NCBI GenBank assembly: GCA_029222685.1
Contig: JARHVB010000083.1
Span: 1 to 64,000, forward strand
Direction: 5' to 3'
DNA length: 64,000 nt
Source of the DNA: Terripilifer ovatus
GTDB taxonomy: Bacteria > Pseudomonadota > Alphaproteobacteria > Rhizobiales > Beijerinckiaceae
Part shown: positions 15,535 to 24,954 of the stretch, piece by piece
Position numbering within the stretch: the stretch's first letter is position 1
Layout of the letters: every line of letters begins with the position of its first letter
Notes under the pieces: model-generated
Seen by the model: the letters and a program-made list of their open reading frames with translations, nothing else
What the model was told of the DNA's origin: nothing
Databases searched by the model: none
Translations under genes and position numbers: made by a program

Positions 15535-16659
15535 TCAGATCTGCATCTCGATCACGTCGACGCCACGGATGCGGTCGACAAGATAGACGAGGCCGCGATC
15601 GTCCATCGTCACATCGTTCGAGGAAGCGCGCGTCTGTCCTTGCGGCGCATCGGGCACGTAGTAGCCGACTTGCCTGGGCGCGAACGGATCGGCGACATCG
15701 AAGATTCGCAAGCCCTGCGCGAACCATGCGAAGGGAATGATCGTGCCGGTGAAACGCTCGGACGGTTGATGGCAGCCGGTCATGGCGGGCTTTGCCGAGC
15801 CATCGATATCGAGGCCGGGCACATTGATGGTGGCGATCGGTGTCGGCAGGCTTTCCTCGCTGATGTCATAGACCCAGGCGAAGGCGGGCGCCGCCGGGCG
15901 CAGCTTCGCTACGTCTTCATCGGAGACGATCATCACCTTTCGGCCTTTCAGCTTCTGCGGCATGACGAGGCAGGTGTGCGTCGGATGCGGGAAGGCGGGG
16001 CTGCGGCGATGATGGCCGACCATCTTCGGTTGGCTGAGATCGGAGATGTCGAGAATATAGAGACCGTGATGCCAGTAGCTGACATAGAGACGATCTCCCT
16101 GTCGCAACGGATGATGGCATTTCGGTTCGACGAAATCGTCCCAGGGGTAGGGCTCGTTGCCGGCCTGCCATTGGCCGGGAATCCACCAGCGTGACACTTC
16201 GCGCGGCCGCGCCGGATCGGCAAGATCGAGGATGACGACGATATAGCCGACATAGCCTTCCATGGTCGCCGACACATAGGCGTAACGCCCGTCGAAGTCA
16301 TAGCGATGGACGCCCTTGCCGCCGGTTTCCCATTTGGCGATCTGGCGCGGCGCCGTCGGATCGGCGACGTTGTATATCGTGAGGCCGCCGCTGAAATTGC
16401 TGACGGTGCTTTGTCCGTTCTCCTCGTGGTTGACGATCATCACGTCGCCGCGCGCCCGCACCTTGTGGGAATGCCATCCCTCCGGCAATTCGAGCTTCGA
16501 GAGAAGCCGTGGCGCCCTGGGATCGGCAATGTCGTAGATGCTGGTGCCCGACGGCGCCTTCATATGCGCCACGTAGAGGCGATTGCCGTCGACCCAGACC
16601 TGGCCGCCGCCGGCGCAATCGATGTGGCTGACGAGTTCGGTGTTATGCGCCGTCGGCAT
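15535..16659 (-). CDS. LVIVD-repeat beta-propeller protein
   Basis: 374 residues built of repeated blocks of the form IYDIADPRAPRLLSK, IYNVADPTAPRQIAK, ILDLADPARPREVSR, ILDISDLSQPKMVGH and IFDVADPFAPRQVGY, about one per 45-60 residues. This is the LVIVD pattern that folds as a beta-propeller, probably six or seven blades. Such proteins are binding or surface-scaffold proteins; there is no enzyme motif and no clear signal peptide. ATG 16659 (ggaggacac before it) is preferred to an upstream ATG at 16689. Ligand unknown. Confidence 0.8.
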   Translation of the reverse strand: MPTAHNTELVSHIDCAGGGQVWVDGNRLYVAHMKAPSGTSIYDIADPRAPRLLSKLELPEGWHSHKVRARGDVMIVNHEENGQSTVSNFSGGLTIYNVADPTAPRQIAKWETGGKGVHRYDFDGRYAYVSATMEGYVGYIVVILDLADPARPREVSRWWIPGQWQAGNEPYPWDDFVEPKCHHPLRQGDRLYVSYWHHGLYILDISDLSQPKMVGHHRRSPAFPHPTHTCLVMPQKLKGRKVMIVSDEDVAKLRPAAPAFAWVYDISEESLPTPIATINVPGLDIDGSAKPAMTGCHQPSERFTGTIIPFAWFAQGLRIFDVADPFAPRQVGYYVPDAPQGQTRASSNDVTMDDRGLVYLVDRIRGVDVIEMQI

Positions 16660-16702
16660 GTGTCCTCCGCAGAGTCTGATTCGTGACATTGATATGCTTC
16701 AC

Positions 16703-16756
16703 GCCCTCATTCGACCCTCGCGATGCGAGGGCCACCTTCTCCCGTGAACGGAGATG
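16703..16756. repeat. CCCTCAT/GGCCACCTTCTCCC intergenic repeat, short copy
   Basis: gccctcattcgaccctcgc, a small cgatgcg-centred hairpin, then agggccaccttctcccg. The same framework with a longer centre occurs at 36743-36850. It lies between the LVIVD and YARHG genes. Confidence 0.65.
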
Positions 16757-16769
16757 GATTCAAGGATGG

Positions 16770-17057
16770 TCAGCGCGGGCAGCCGCGCATGTCTTCCTGG
16801 TATTGGAGCGCGTTGACCCTGGCCTGCTGGTTGGGCGATAGCCGGCCATAGGGCGGAAAACAATTCTCGCCGAAGGTGGCCCTGGCGCGCGCCGTCTGGA
16901 AGCAATAGCCGGCCCGGGCATAGATGGCATTGCGTTGATACCAGAGCTGGCCGCAGGACTGCGCTTGCGCTTCGGCGATAAATGGGGAGGCGGGCAAAAA
17001 GGTTGCAGCTCCGGCAAGAGCAATGGAAAAAGAAATCGAAAAAAAGCGGCCGCGCAT
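16770..17057 (-). CDS. YARHG domain secreted protein
   Basis: 95 residues: signal peptide (hydrophobic core about 8-27, cleavage near AQAQS), then one YARHG module. Its visible pattern is CGQLWYQRNAIYARAGYCF, TARARATFGENCFPPYG, and a final QYQEDMRGCPR with paired cysteines. YARHG is a small extracellular domain of unknown function, often found next to peptidoglycan-related proteins. Here it stands alone, just downstream of the membrane protein gene on the same strand. Confidence 0.8.
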   Translation of the reverse strand: MRGRFFSISFSIALAGAATFLPASPFIAEAQAQSCGQLWYQRNAIYARAGYCFQTARARATFGENCFPPYGRLSPNQQARVNALQYQEDMRGCPR

Positions 17058-17079
17058 GAAATCCTCCTGATTTGGCGCC

Positions 17080-17715
17080 TTATCTTACATCGCCTTTGGC
17101 TTCTGTTCTCTGCTTTACATCATCGGGCTTCGGTATCTGCGAGGGCCTCTGAGCAGCGGCTGGGCGAACTTCCGCCGTCGCCAGCCTGCGGTAGAGATTG
17201 CGCGCGCGGCGGATCGGCCACCAGTCATACAGCAGGAGTTCCGCCGGCCGCCAGTTGGCGACCCATCCGAAAACAGAAAGGCCATCGCGCAAACCTTCGC
17301 GCACGCCGTCGCGGAACGGCAAGGCATCCACGTATTGCGCCAGCGTCGTACAGACCGTCAGAATGACCAGGCCGATGCCAAGAGAGATGACGCCTTCGCG
17401 CATCGTCGTGCGAAAACTTCGGGCTTCTATATCGGCCAGATATTCGAAGTGCGAGGTCAACGTTTTCTGAAACTCCGCGACCGCCTCCGCACTGGCAGGC
17501 TGTCCCTTCAGCGCCAGATCGACGACGAATCGATTCGAGCGCGGCTCGTCCCAGGCTGCGGAAACCAGGTATTCGCTGATCCGGGGGCGGAGACTGTGTT
17601 CGTGGAAGGGAGAGGGATCGAAGCTGAAAAACTGTTCGGGTTTCACTACGTCGAGCGCGAAATGGCTCGCAACGGCCGAATTCTGTTTCGAGGTCATGAT
17701 GTCTGGCCGTTCCAT
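17080..17715 (-). CDS. Membrane-anchored protein of unknown function
   Basis: 211 residues. The N-terminal two-fifths are soluble and acidic-aromatic (PEQFFSFDPSPFHEHSLRPR). One or two membrane segments follow, the clearest at about 107-128 (GVISLGIGLVILTVCTTLAQY). A second amphipathic or membrane-surface stretch includes WRPAELLLYDWWPIRRARN, and the tail is basic and Pro/Gln-rich. I do not recognise a family. Start 17715 is supported by ggatat upstream; ATG 17697 is possible. The stop is 22 bases before the YARHG start, so the two are probably cotranscribed. Confidence 0.6.
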   Translation of the reverse strand: MERPDIMTSKQNSAVASHFALDVVKPEQFFSFDPSPFHEHSLRPRISEYLVSAAWDEPRSNRFVVDLALKGQPASAEAVAEFQKTLTSHFEYLADIEARSFRTTMREGVISLGIGLVILTVCTTLAQYVDALPFRDGVREGLRDGLSVFGWVANWRPAELLLYDWWPIRRARNLYRRLATAEVRPAAAQRPSQIPKPDDVKQRTEAKGDVR

Positions 17716-18241
17716 TCTATATCCGCAGCCGGTGCATTACGGCCTGTGTTGGCTATCCACTTGTCTCAATGCGCTTCGCTCTGCCTGATTCCTTTGCCTT
17801 GCCTGATTGAGCAGCAGGATCATGACGCGTGAAATGGCATTTTCAAATTGGCGGCCTCGCCGCGTCTCGGGATTGGACGGTCGTCGAACGATAAGTACAA
17901 GCCGGTGTGCTTGAAAATTCAAACTCTTTTTAGCGGTCCGGGAAAGCTCTCGAACAGTTGATCAATTATGTCCTTTTCGTAAGGTTGAGGCCATGATTCC
18001 GACAGGTGATATCGGCCTTAATCAGTTTCTGTTGCGGCGCACACACCGCAGGTGATTCAGAGCCGGCTCCGATGCGTCCGAGATACTTCAAGCAGGATAT
18101 GAACCCGACGCATGTCGCCGGGTTGTATTTCTCTCCATGCCGGCTGGCGCTTGTGCGCTCCTCCCCCTCAATTTGGCGCGCTCTGTCCGCGGCGATCCTC
18201 GCGGGCACAGGATTTTGACGCGCAGAAAGGGGCGTAAATTT
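17716..18241. other. Gene-free divergent region
   Basis: About 525 bases between the divergent membrane-protein and efflux-operon starts. A small AT-rich palindrome, ttgaaaattcaa, lies near 17910. No regulator gene for the efflux pump is present. I see nothing else. Confidence 0.45.
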
Positions 18242-19654
18242 ATGGCGAAAGCCAATCCCCAAGAACAAGAAAGAGGCACACCAGTCATGGCATTATCCCG
18301 TGGTCCGCAGAAACCAGATCTTCTGTCTGATCCTGATCTCGATCTCATGATGGTCAATGGCGGCGTCCTTGCGCACGAGGGCTCGCAGTCCTTCGTCGAT
18401 GCGCGCGAGGAGGGCGGCAATCGGGATGGTTCGGCGGTTGCGGCGCGTGGATCGGCTTCCGGGCGTAAAGCCGGCTGGGTTTCACGTGGCCTGGTCCTGA
18501 TCATCATCGCGGCTGCGGCCGTCGGCGGCTACAAGTACTGGTCGCAGAGCGGCGCGCCGACGGCGCACGTCTCGGCGGCAGCGCCGGTCATTCCGGTCGA
18601 GGCGGCGATCGCCGCCAATGCGGACGTTCCGGTTTATTACGGTGGCCTCGGCACGGTGCAGGCCTTCAACACGGTCAACGTCAAGACCCGCGTCGACGGC
18701 CAGATCCAGACGATCGCTTTCACAGAAGGCCAGAAGGTCAAGCGCGGCGATCTGCTCGTGCAGATCGACCCGCGGCCCTACAAGGCGACCTATGATCAGG
18801 CGGTCGCCAAGAAAGCCCAGGATGAGGCGCAACTCGGCAACGCCAAACTCGACCTGGACCGCTATACGCAACTCGCCAAAAGCAATTTCGGCACGCGCCA
18901 GCAACTCGATACGCAGACCGCGCTGGTGGCGCAGCTTACGGCAGCCATCCGCGCCGATACCGGCGCCATCGATGCTGCCAAAATCCAGCTCGACTACACC
19001 TCCATCGTTTCGCCGATCGATGGCGTCGCCGGCATCCGCCAGGTCGACATCGGCAATATCGTCCACGCGTCCGACGCAACCGGCATCGTCGTCGTCACGC
19101 AATTGCAGCCGATTTCGATCGTCTTCACTTTGCCGGAAGAAGAACGCCAGCAGGTCGCCGACGCCATGGCCGCGGGGCCGGTCACAGTCACGGCACTGGC
19201 GCGCGATGGCACGACCGAACTCGATCGCGGCAATGTTCTGCTGATCGACAATCAGATCGATCAGGGTGCGGGCACGATGCGCCTCAAGGCGACGTTCCCC
19301 AATGCGAAGAACACGCTCTGGCCCGGCCAGTTCGTCAACATGCGGCTGCTCCTGAAGACGCAACAGAATGTTCTGACCATCCCGTCGGCGGCGGTAAACC
19401 GCGGTCCGGCCGGTTTCTATGCCTATGTGGTCAAACCTGATTCCACGGTCGATATGCGCGGGATCAAGGTCGGCCAGGACATCAACGACATTACCGTCAT
19501 CGAGGAAGGGCTTGCTGCCGGCGAGCGGGTCGTGACAGGCGGCCAATACCGGCTGCAGCCCGGGGCGCATGTGGCCGTCGATCCGCCGAAGTCCGTCACC
19601 GCTGCCACGGCGGCGGCCGCGATGGCGTCCACTGCGGAGAAAGTGACGCAATGA
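18242..19654 (+). CDS. RND efflux periplasmic adaptor (MdtA-like)
   Basis: 470 residues. Unusually, about 80 polar cytoplasmic residues come before the single membrane anchor (about 81-97, SRGLVLIIIAAAAVGGY). The usual adaptor follows: a barrel-sandwich half (VKTRVDGQIQTIAFTEGQKV), a helical hairpin rich in Gln/Ala, and the second half LDYTSIVSPIDGVAGIRQVDIGN. It bridges the inner-membrane RND pump to an outer-membrane channel. Start ATG 18242 (aaaggggcgtaaattt upstream); ATG 18287 is an alternative. Its stop overlaps the pump start (ATGA). No outer-membrane factor is encoded here. Confidence 0.85.
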   Translation: MAKANPQEQERGTPVMALSRGPQKPDLLSDPDLDLMMVNGGVLAHEGSQSFVDAREEGGNRDGSAVAARGSASGRKAGWVSRGLVLIIIAAAAVGGYKYWSQSGAPTAHVSAAAPVIPVEAAIAANADVPVYYGGLGTVQAFNTVNVKTRVDGQIQTIAFTEGQKVKRGDLLVQIDPRPYKATYDQAVAKKAQDEAQLGNAKLDLDRYTQLAKSNFGTRQQLDTQTALVAQLTAAIRADTGAIDAAKIQLDYTSIVSPIDGVAGIRQVDIGNIVHASDATGIVVVTQLQPISIVFTLPEEERQQVADAMAAGPVTVTALARDGTTELDRGNVLLIDNQIDQGAGTMRLKATFPNAKNTLWPGQFVNMRLLLKTQQNVLTIPSAAVNRGPAGFYAYVVKPDSTVDMRGIKVGQDINDITVIEEGLAAGERVVTGGQYRLQPGAHVAVDPPKSVTAATAAAAMASTAEKVTQ

Positions 19655-22600
19655 GCATCTCTTCTCCATTCATCTCACGGCCGATCGCCACATCGCTGCT
19701 TATGGCCGGTCTTCTGTTGGCCGGGCTCGTGGCCTATCCGTTCCTGCCGGTGGCGCCCTTGCCGCAAGTCGATTACCCGACCCTCCTGGTGTCGGCTTCC
19801 CTGCCGGGGGCCAGTCCGGAAACCATGGCGTCTTCCGTCGCCGCTCCGCTTGAGCGACAATTCGCACAGATTGCCGGCGTGACCCAGATGACGTCGACAA
19901 GCGCTCTGGGCACGGCGCAGGTAGCCCTACAGTTCGATCTCAGTCGCAATATCGATGGCGCGGCTCTTGACGTGCAAACGGCAATCTCCGCCGCCGGTGC
20001 GCAGCTGCCCAAAAACCTGCCGAGCAATCCGACGGTCCGCAAGTTCAACCCGGCCGACGCGCCTGTCCTGGTCTTGGCCGCTCATTCCGACACAATGCCG
20101 ATTACGGTCGTGGACGATTATGTGGAGAACGTGCTGGCGCAGCGGATCTCGCAGATATCGGGTGTCGGCTATGTGACGCTGGGCGGCCAGCGCAAGCCCG
20201 CCGTTCGCGTCCAGGTCGATCCGGGCAAGCTGGCTGCGCTGGGTCTCGGCCTCGAGGATGTCGCCAGCACGATCAGCACCGCGACTGTGAATGCGCCGAA
20301 GGGATCCTTGAACGGCATCACCCGCAATTTCACCATTTACGACAATGATCAGCTCCTGGCCGCCAAACCCTGGAACGATGTCATCATCGCCTATCGCAAT
20401 GGCAGCCCTGTCCGGATACGTGACATCGGGACGGCGATCGACGGTCCAGAAGACACGACGCTGTCAGCCTGGCAGAACGGCAAGCCTGGCATTCAGCTGC
20501 AGGTCTACAAACAGCCCGGCGCCAATGTGGTCGACACGGTGCAGCGCGTGCAAAGATCGCTGCCGCAGATCAAGGCGGCCATGCCGCCGGCTCTCCAGGT
20601 CGATACCGTGGTCGATCTGACGCGGACGATTCAGGCGTCCGTCAAGGATGTGCAGTTCACCCTGCTGCTGACCACCACCCTGGTGGTGATGGTGATCTTC
20701 CTGTTCCTGCGCAGCCTGTGGGCCACGATCATCCCGGCGGTGACCGTGCCTCTGGCCCTGCTCGGGACGACGGGCCTGATGTATATTCTGGGTTATAGCC
20801 TCGACAATCTGTCTCTGATGGGGCTGTCGATCGCCGTCGGTTTCGTGGTCGACGACGCCATCGTCATGCTCGAGAATATCCATCGTCACATCGAGGATGG
20901 GATGTCGCCGATGGAGGCGGCCTATAAGGGATCGGCCGAAATCGGTTTCACCATTCTGTCGATCAGTATTTCTCTCGTCGCCGTGTTCATTCCGCTGCTG
21001 CTGATGGGCGGCATCGTAGGGCGTCTCTTCCGTGAGTTCGCCATTGTCGTCACCATGACGATCATGGTCTCCGGCATCGTGGCGTTGACGCTGACGCCGA
21101 TGATGTGTTCGCGCTTCCTGCGCAGCCATGCGGACGAGGAGGCCCATCACGGACGCCTCTATCGGCTGACGGAGCGAGGCTTCGACTGGGTGCTGGGCCG
21201 CTATGCGGCGGGGCTCGACCTTGTATTGCGTCACCAGAGGCTGACCTTCGCCGTGTTCGTCGCCACCGTCGTCGCCACGGCCGGGCTCTACGTCGTCATC
21301 CCGAAGGGGTTTTTTCCGCAACAGGATACCGGCGTCATCCAGGCGCTGCCGGAAGGCGGGCAGGACGTCTCCTCGACTGAAATGTCGCGTTTGACCCATG
21401 CCCTCACCGATGTCATCGCCAGTGATCCCGACGTCGAAAGCTGGTCGGCCTCGACCGGCGGTCAACGCGGCACCAATGCCGGCTTTGTCTTCATCAGTTT
21501 GAAGCCGCGCGATGAACGTACCGCTACTGCCGACCAGATCATCGCGCGCTTGCGGCCGAAGCTGGCGAAGGTGGAGGGCGCGGCACTGTTCATGCAGGCC
21601 CGGCAGGATCTCAATGTCGGGGGCCGGCTGGCGCGGACCCAGTTTCAGTACACGCTTAGCGACGTCAGCCTCGACGAACTCAATCAGTGGGCGCCACGTC
21701 TTCTGGCGAAATTGAAAACCCTGCCGGAATTGCGCGACCTTGCGTCGGATCAACAGACCAACGCAACGATGATAGCGGTGAAGATCGATCGCGATCAGGC
21801 GGCGCGCTTCGGCATCCAGCCGGCGCTCATCGACCAGACGCTCTACGATGCTTTCGGCCAGCGCCAGGTGACCCAATTTTTCACCCAGCTCAACGCCTAT
21901 CATGTGGTCCTCGAGGTCGATCCGAAATTGAAGAGCGATCCGAATGTGCTGGACAAGATCTATGTCAAATCGCCGACGACGGGTGAGCAGGTGCCGCTGT
22001 CGGCCGTGGCAAAGTTCGATACCAGCGGCGTGAACTACGTGGTGGTCAACCACCAGGGCCAGTTCCCGGCCGTCACTCTCTCCTTCAACCTGGCACCGGG
22101 CGTAGCGCTGGGCGATGCCACGACCGCGGTCGAGAAAGCGGCGGCCGAGATCGGCATGCCGGCCTCCGTCACGGGCAGTTTCCAGGGCACGGCGCAGGCG
22201 TTCCAGGCTTCGCTGGCAAGCCAGCCCTACTTGGTGCTGGCGGCCCTGATCACCGTCTACATCATTTTGGGCGTGCTCTACGAAAGCTACATCCATCCGC
22301 TCACCATCCTCTCGACCCTGCCGTCGGCGGGTGTCGGCGCGCTGCTGATGCTGATGCTGTTTCATTTCGACCTGTCGGTGATCGCCATGATCGGCATCAT
22401 CCTGCTCATTGGCATCGTGAAGAAGAACGGCATCATGATCGTCGACTTCGCCATCCATGCCGAGCGCGACGAGGGGCTGACGCCGGTTGAGTCAATCCGC
22501 AAGGCCTGCCTGATGCGCTTCCGGCCGATCATGATGACGACGATGGCGGCGCTGCTCGGCGCCTTGCCGCTGATGCTGGGGCACGGCACCGGCTCGGAAC

Positions 22601-22794
22601 TGCGCCAGCCGCTCGGCTATACGATGGTCGGCGGCCTGCTGCTGAGCCAGGTGCTGACCCTGTTCACGACGCCGATCATCTATCTCTACCTAGACAAGCT
22701 CGGCGGCCAGTTCGGCTGGACGCGCCGCCACCGTGCCGCCTCGCACCCAACGCCCGGTGTGGTGCCCGGATTGCATCCGCATCCGGCGGAATAG
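19651..22794 (+). CDS. RND multidrug efflux pump (MdtB/MdtC type)
   Basis: 1047 residues, full length for an HAE-1 family RND transporter, with 12 membrane helices and two large periplasmic loops. The proton-relay motif is present as GFVVDDAIVMLENIHRH (the Asp-Asp pair in helix 4), with the helix 10 lysines in GIVKKNGIMIVDFA. The start SSPFISRPIATSLLMAGLLL and the overall pattern place it in the MdtB/MdtC (MuxB/C) branch, which exports bile-salt-like and lipophilic drugs. There is only one pump gene, whereas MdtBC pumps are usually paired. It is translationally coupled to the adaptor. Confidence 0.92.
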   Translation: MSISSPFISRPIATSLLMAGLLLAGLVAYPFLPVAPLPQVDYPTLLVSASLPGASPETMASSVAAPLERQFAQIAGVTQMTSTSALGTAQVALQFDLSRNIDGAALDVQTAISAAGAQLPKNLPSNPTVRKFNPADAPVLVLAAHSDTMPITVVDDYVENVLAQRISQISGVGYVTLGGQRKPAVRVQVDPGKLAALGLGLEDVASTISTATVNAPKGSLNGITRNFTIYDNDQLLAAKPWNDVIIAYRNGSPVRIRDIGTAIDGPEDTTLSAWQNGKPGIQLQVYKQPGANVVDTVQRVQRSLPQIKAAMPPALQVDTVVDLTRTIQASVKDVQFTLLLTTTLVVMVIFLFLRSLWATIIPAVTVPLALLGTTGLMYILGYSLDNLSLMGLSIAVGFVVDDAIVMLENIHRHIEDGMSPMEAAYKGSAEIGFTILSISISLVAVFIPLLLMGGIVGRLFREFAIVVTMTIMVSGIVALTLTPMMCSRFLRSHADEEAHHGRLYRLTERGFDWVLGRYAAGLDLVLRHQRLTFAVFVATVVATAGLYVVIPKGFFPQQDTGVIQALPEGGQDVSSTEMSRLTHALTDVIASDPDVESWSASTGGQRGTNAGFVFISLKPRDERTATADQIIARLRPKLAKVEGAALFMQARQDLNVGGRLARTQFQYTLSDVSLDELNQWAPRLLAKLKTLPELRDLASDQQTNATMIAVKIDRDQAARFGIQPALIDQTLYDAFGQRQVTQFFTQLNAYHVVLEVDPKLKSDPNVLDKIYVKSPTTGEQVPLSAVAKFDTSGVNYVVVNHQGQFPAVTLSFNLAPGVALGDATTAVEKAAAEIGMPASVTGSFQGTAQAFQASLASQPYLVLAALITVYIILGVLYESYIHPLTILSTLPSAGVGALLMLMLFHFDLSVIAMIGIILLIGIVKKNGIMIVDFAIHAERDEGLTPVESIRKACLMRFRPIMMTTMAALLGALPLMLGHGTGSELRQPLGYTMVGGLLLSQVLTLFTTPIIYLYLDKLGGQFGWTRRHRAASHPTPGVVPGLHPHPAE

Positions 22795-22817
22795 GGCTTA
22801 TTTTTCGAGGTTTACCA

Positions 22818-22845
22818 CCCGCGCGAGGTTTGCTCCCCGCGCGGG
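22818..22845 (+). terminator. Possible terminator hairpin after the RND gene
   Basis: cccgcgcg / cgcgcggg, an eight-pair stem with a 12-base loop, starts 24 bases past the stop. There is no U-run, so termination is uncertain. Confidence 0.4.
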
Positions 22846-23018
22846 ACTGGTCGTCGTTATTCGCAACTTGCCGGAACCGGCTGGCTGTCGCAACATATGT
22901 GGCAGTTTAGCAATTGCCGGGCACGCTGGATAAACGGCGGCCGGCCATTCGCAGCCGCGGATCGGCCGACGCCGGAAGCAGATAAGCGTACCCCGTCAAT
23001 CATACGGAGGGCGCAGCC

Positions 23019-24122
23019 TTGAGCAGTGTTCAAAACATCCGAGACATTCAGGACCATGCCGGAGCGAACGGTCGTCCGCAGTTGAATTTGCAGGCAGCCT
23101 CACTGCCTGTGCGCCTGGGTCGCTTCGTCGCCGACAGCGTCCGGTTCGGCCTGCCCACCGCCGGCATGAACTATGTGACGGCCTCGCCGACGCCGATCGA
23201 ACCCGAGCGGATATGGCATAATTTCACCCGCGCGTGGCCGGCGCCCATGCAGGCGATCATCGACAGCTATCCGTTTCCGGCGCAGCGCCGGCGCATTATC
23301 GAAGACGTCTTCCACAAGACGAGCGCCGAAGGTATCGAATATCACTATGATGTGTCGAACGCCTTCTACGAGTTGTTTCTCGACCGGCGCTTCATGTTCT
23401 ATTCCTGCGCCGATTTCCTCACCCCCGAGGACACGCTGGAACAGGCCCAGCTCAACAAGGCCGATTACATTCTCGGCCTGCTCGAACCAAAGGCGGGGGA
23501 AAAGATCATGGAACTCGGCTGCGGCTGGGGGTCGATGATGCGCCATGTCCATGCCCATACGGGGGACAAGGACAATCTGAGCGGCGTCACCCTGTCGAAA
23601 GATCAGTTGGGCTATATCCGCGAGAAATTCGGCTTCAATGTTCAACTGGATGACTTCATCCGCATGGACTACGGCGTCGAGACCTATGACAAGTTCTATT
23701 CGATCGGCGCCATGGAACATGTGCGCCCCAACGATGTGCTGCCGCTCTATAAGCGGCTGCACGCGGCGCTGAAGCCCGGCGGCCGCGTCGTGCTGCATTT
23801 CTTTTCCCTGAACGGCACCGACCGGTGGCCGCCGTCGATGGTCAGTTCGCAGCTCATCTTTCCAGGCTCCCTGCTGGCGTTGCACAGCGATCATCTCGAC
23901 TGGGCGCGGCAGGCGGGATTCCGGCTCACCCATGATTCCAAGCACGATTACCGGCCGACCCTGAGAGCCTGGTTCGATCGTCTGGTGGAAAATCGTGACA
24001 AGGCGCATGCGCTGGTCGGCATCCAGACCACCAACAAATACCTCGGCTTTTTCGCCGCCTCCTGGGGCTTCTTCGATTTCGGCATCGCCACCTTGCACCG
24101 GCTCGTGCTGATGAAGGACTGA
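23019..24122 (+). CDS. Cyclopropane-fatty-acid synthase family methyltransferase
   Basis: 367 residues, class I SAM-dependent methyltransferase. Family marks: YHYDVSNAFYELFLDRRFMF and YSCADFLTPEDTLEQAQLNK (the CFA-synthase signature region), motif I KIMELGCGWGSMMRHVH, and the post-motif SIGAMEHVRPNDV. CFA synthases methylenate unsaturated phospholipid chains. Relatives of this length can also act on other lipids, so the exact substrate is open. The start is TTG 23019 preceded by cggagggcgcagcc; no ATG gives the family N-terminus. Confidence 0.82.
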   Translation: MSSVQNIRDIQDHAGANGRPQLNLQAASLPVRLGRFVADSVRFGLPTAGMNYVTASPTPIEPERIWHNFTRAWPAPMQAIIDSYPFPAQRRRIIEDVFHKTSAEGIEYHYDVSNAFYELFLDRRFMFYSCADFLTPEDTLEQAQLNKADYILGLLEPKAGEKIMELGCGWGSMMRHVHAHTGDKDNLSGVTLSKDQLGYIREKFGFNVQLDDFIRMDYGVETYDKFYSIGAMEHVRPNDVLPLYKRLHAALKPGGRVVLHFFSLNGTDRWPPSMVSSQLIFPGSLLALHSDHLDWARQAGFRLTHDSKHDYRPTLRAWFDRLVENRDKAHALVGIQTTNKYLGFFAASWGFFDFGIATLHRLVLMKD

Positions 24123-24137
24123 AGCGCGAGCATCGAT

Positions 24138-24954
24138 GTGTCTTCAGCCTGCTTTCGGACGCAATCCTCCCTGGCCGACGATTTGCGGCGGCTGGGCCTG
24201 GGCGCCGGGGACACGGTGATGGTTCACGCGGCGATGAGCCGTGTCGGCCGTTTGCTGAACGGTCCCGATGTTTTCATTCATGCGCTTCTGGATGTGGTCG
24301 GCCCGGAGGGAACGATCCTCGCCTATACCGACTGGGATGCGCGTTACGACGAACTATTGTCGGAAGGCGGCACCCTGCCGATCGAATGGCGTCCGCACAT
24401 TCCGGCGTTCGACCGGCAGTTCTCCCGCGCCATCCGTGATCATGGGATCTTTGCGGAATTCCTGCGCACCACGCGTGGTGCGCGTCGCAGCGGCAATCCG
24501 GGCGCCTCGGTCGCGGCCGTCGGTGCGCGGGCGGATTGGATCACCGCCGATCATCCGCTCGATTACGGCTATGGCGAGGGCTCGCCCTTCGCCAAGCTGG
24601 TGGCCGCAAAGGGGAGGGTGCTCATGGCCGGGGCGCCGCTCGACACGATGACGCTGCTGCATCATGCCGAACATCTGGCGTGTCCGCCGCTATGAGGTGC
24701 CGTTCGCCGCCAATACCGGCGTCCAATGGCGCATGGTGGAGGAGTTCGAAACGTCACTGCCGGTCGTCGCAGGATTGGACGACGACTATTTCGCGACCAT
24801 CGTCGAAGCGTTTCTAGCCGGCGGTGCCGGCTCGCGGGGCACGATCGGCGATGCGGCGAGCGTTCTTGTCGATGCAAACGCCATCACCGCCTTTGCGGTG
24901 AAATGGCTGGAAACCCGCTTCAACTACGCACATCAGGCCATCAGCGGCCGATAG
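24138..24954 (+). pseudogene. Aminoglycoside 3-N-acetyltransferase-like, frameshifted
   Basis: Two reading frames together cover the whole AAC(3) family. Frame one (24138-24695, GTG start) carries VMVHAAMSRVGRLLNGP, TILAYTDWDARYDEL, the NPGASVAAVGARADWITADH motif and LLHHAEHLA. It then ends after a few foreign residues. The rest, starting RRYEVPFAANTGVQW and ending AVKWLETRFNYAHQA, lies in the next frame (from about 24680 to the stop at 24952). The frame change is at about 24675-24690, where several family residues between HLA and RRYEV also seem lost. It overlaps the convergent GyrI-like gene by 22 bases. A sequencing error is possible but less likely given the missing residues. Confidence 0.8.

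Noticed and set aside
20464..22458. Very long minus-strand open frame opposite the RND pump
   Set aside because: It is Arg/His/Asp-rich with no domain, typical of the antisense frame of a GC-rich gene. The plus strand carries a textbook RND protein.
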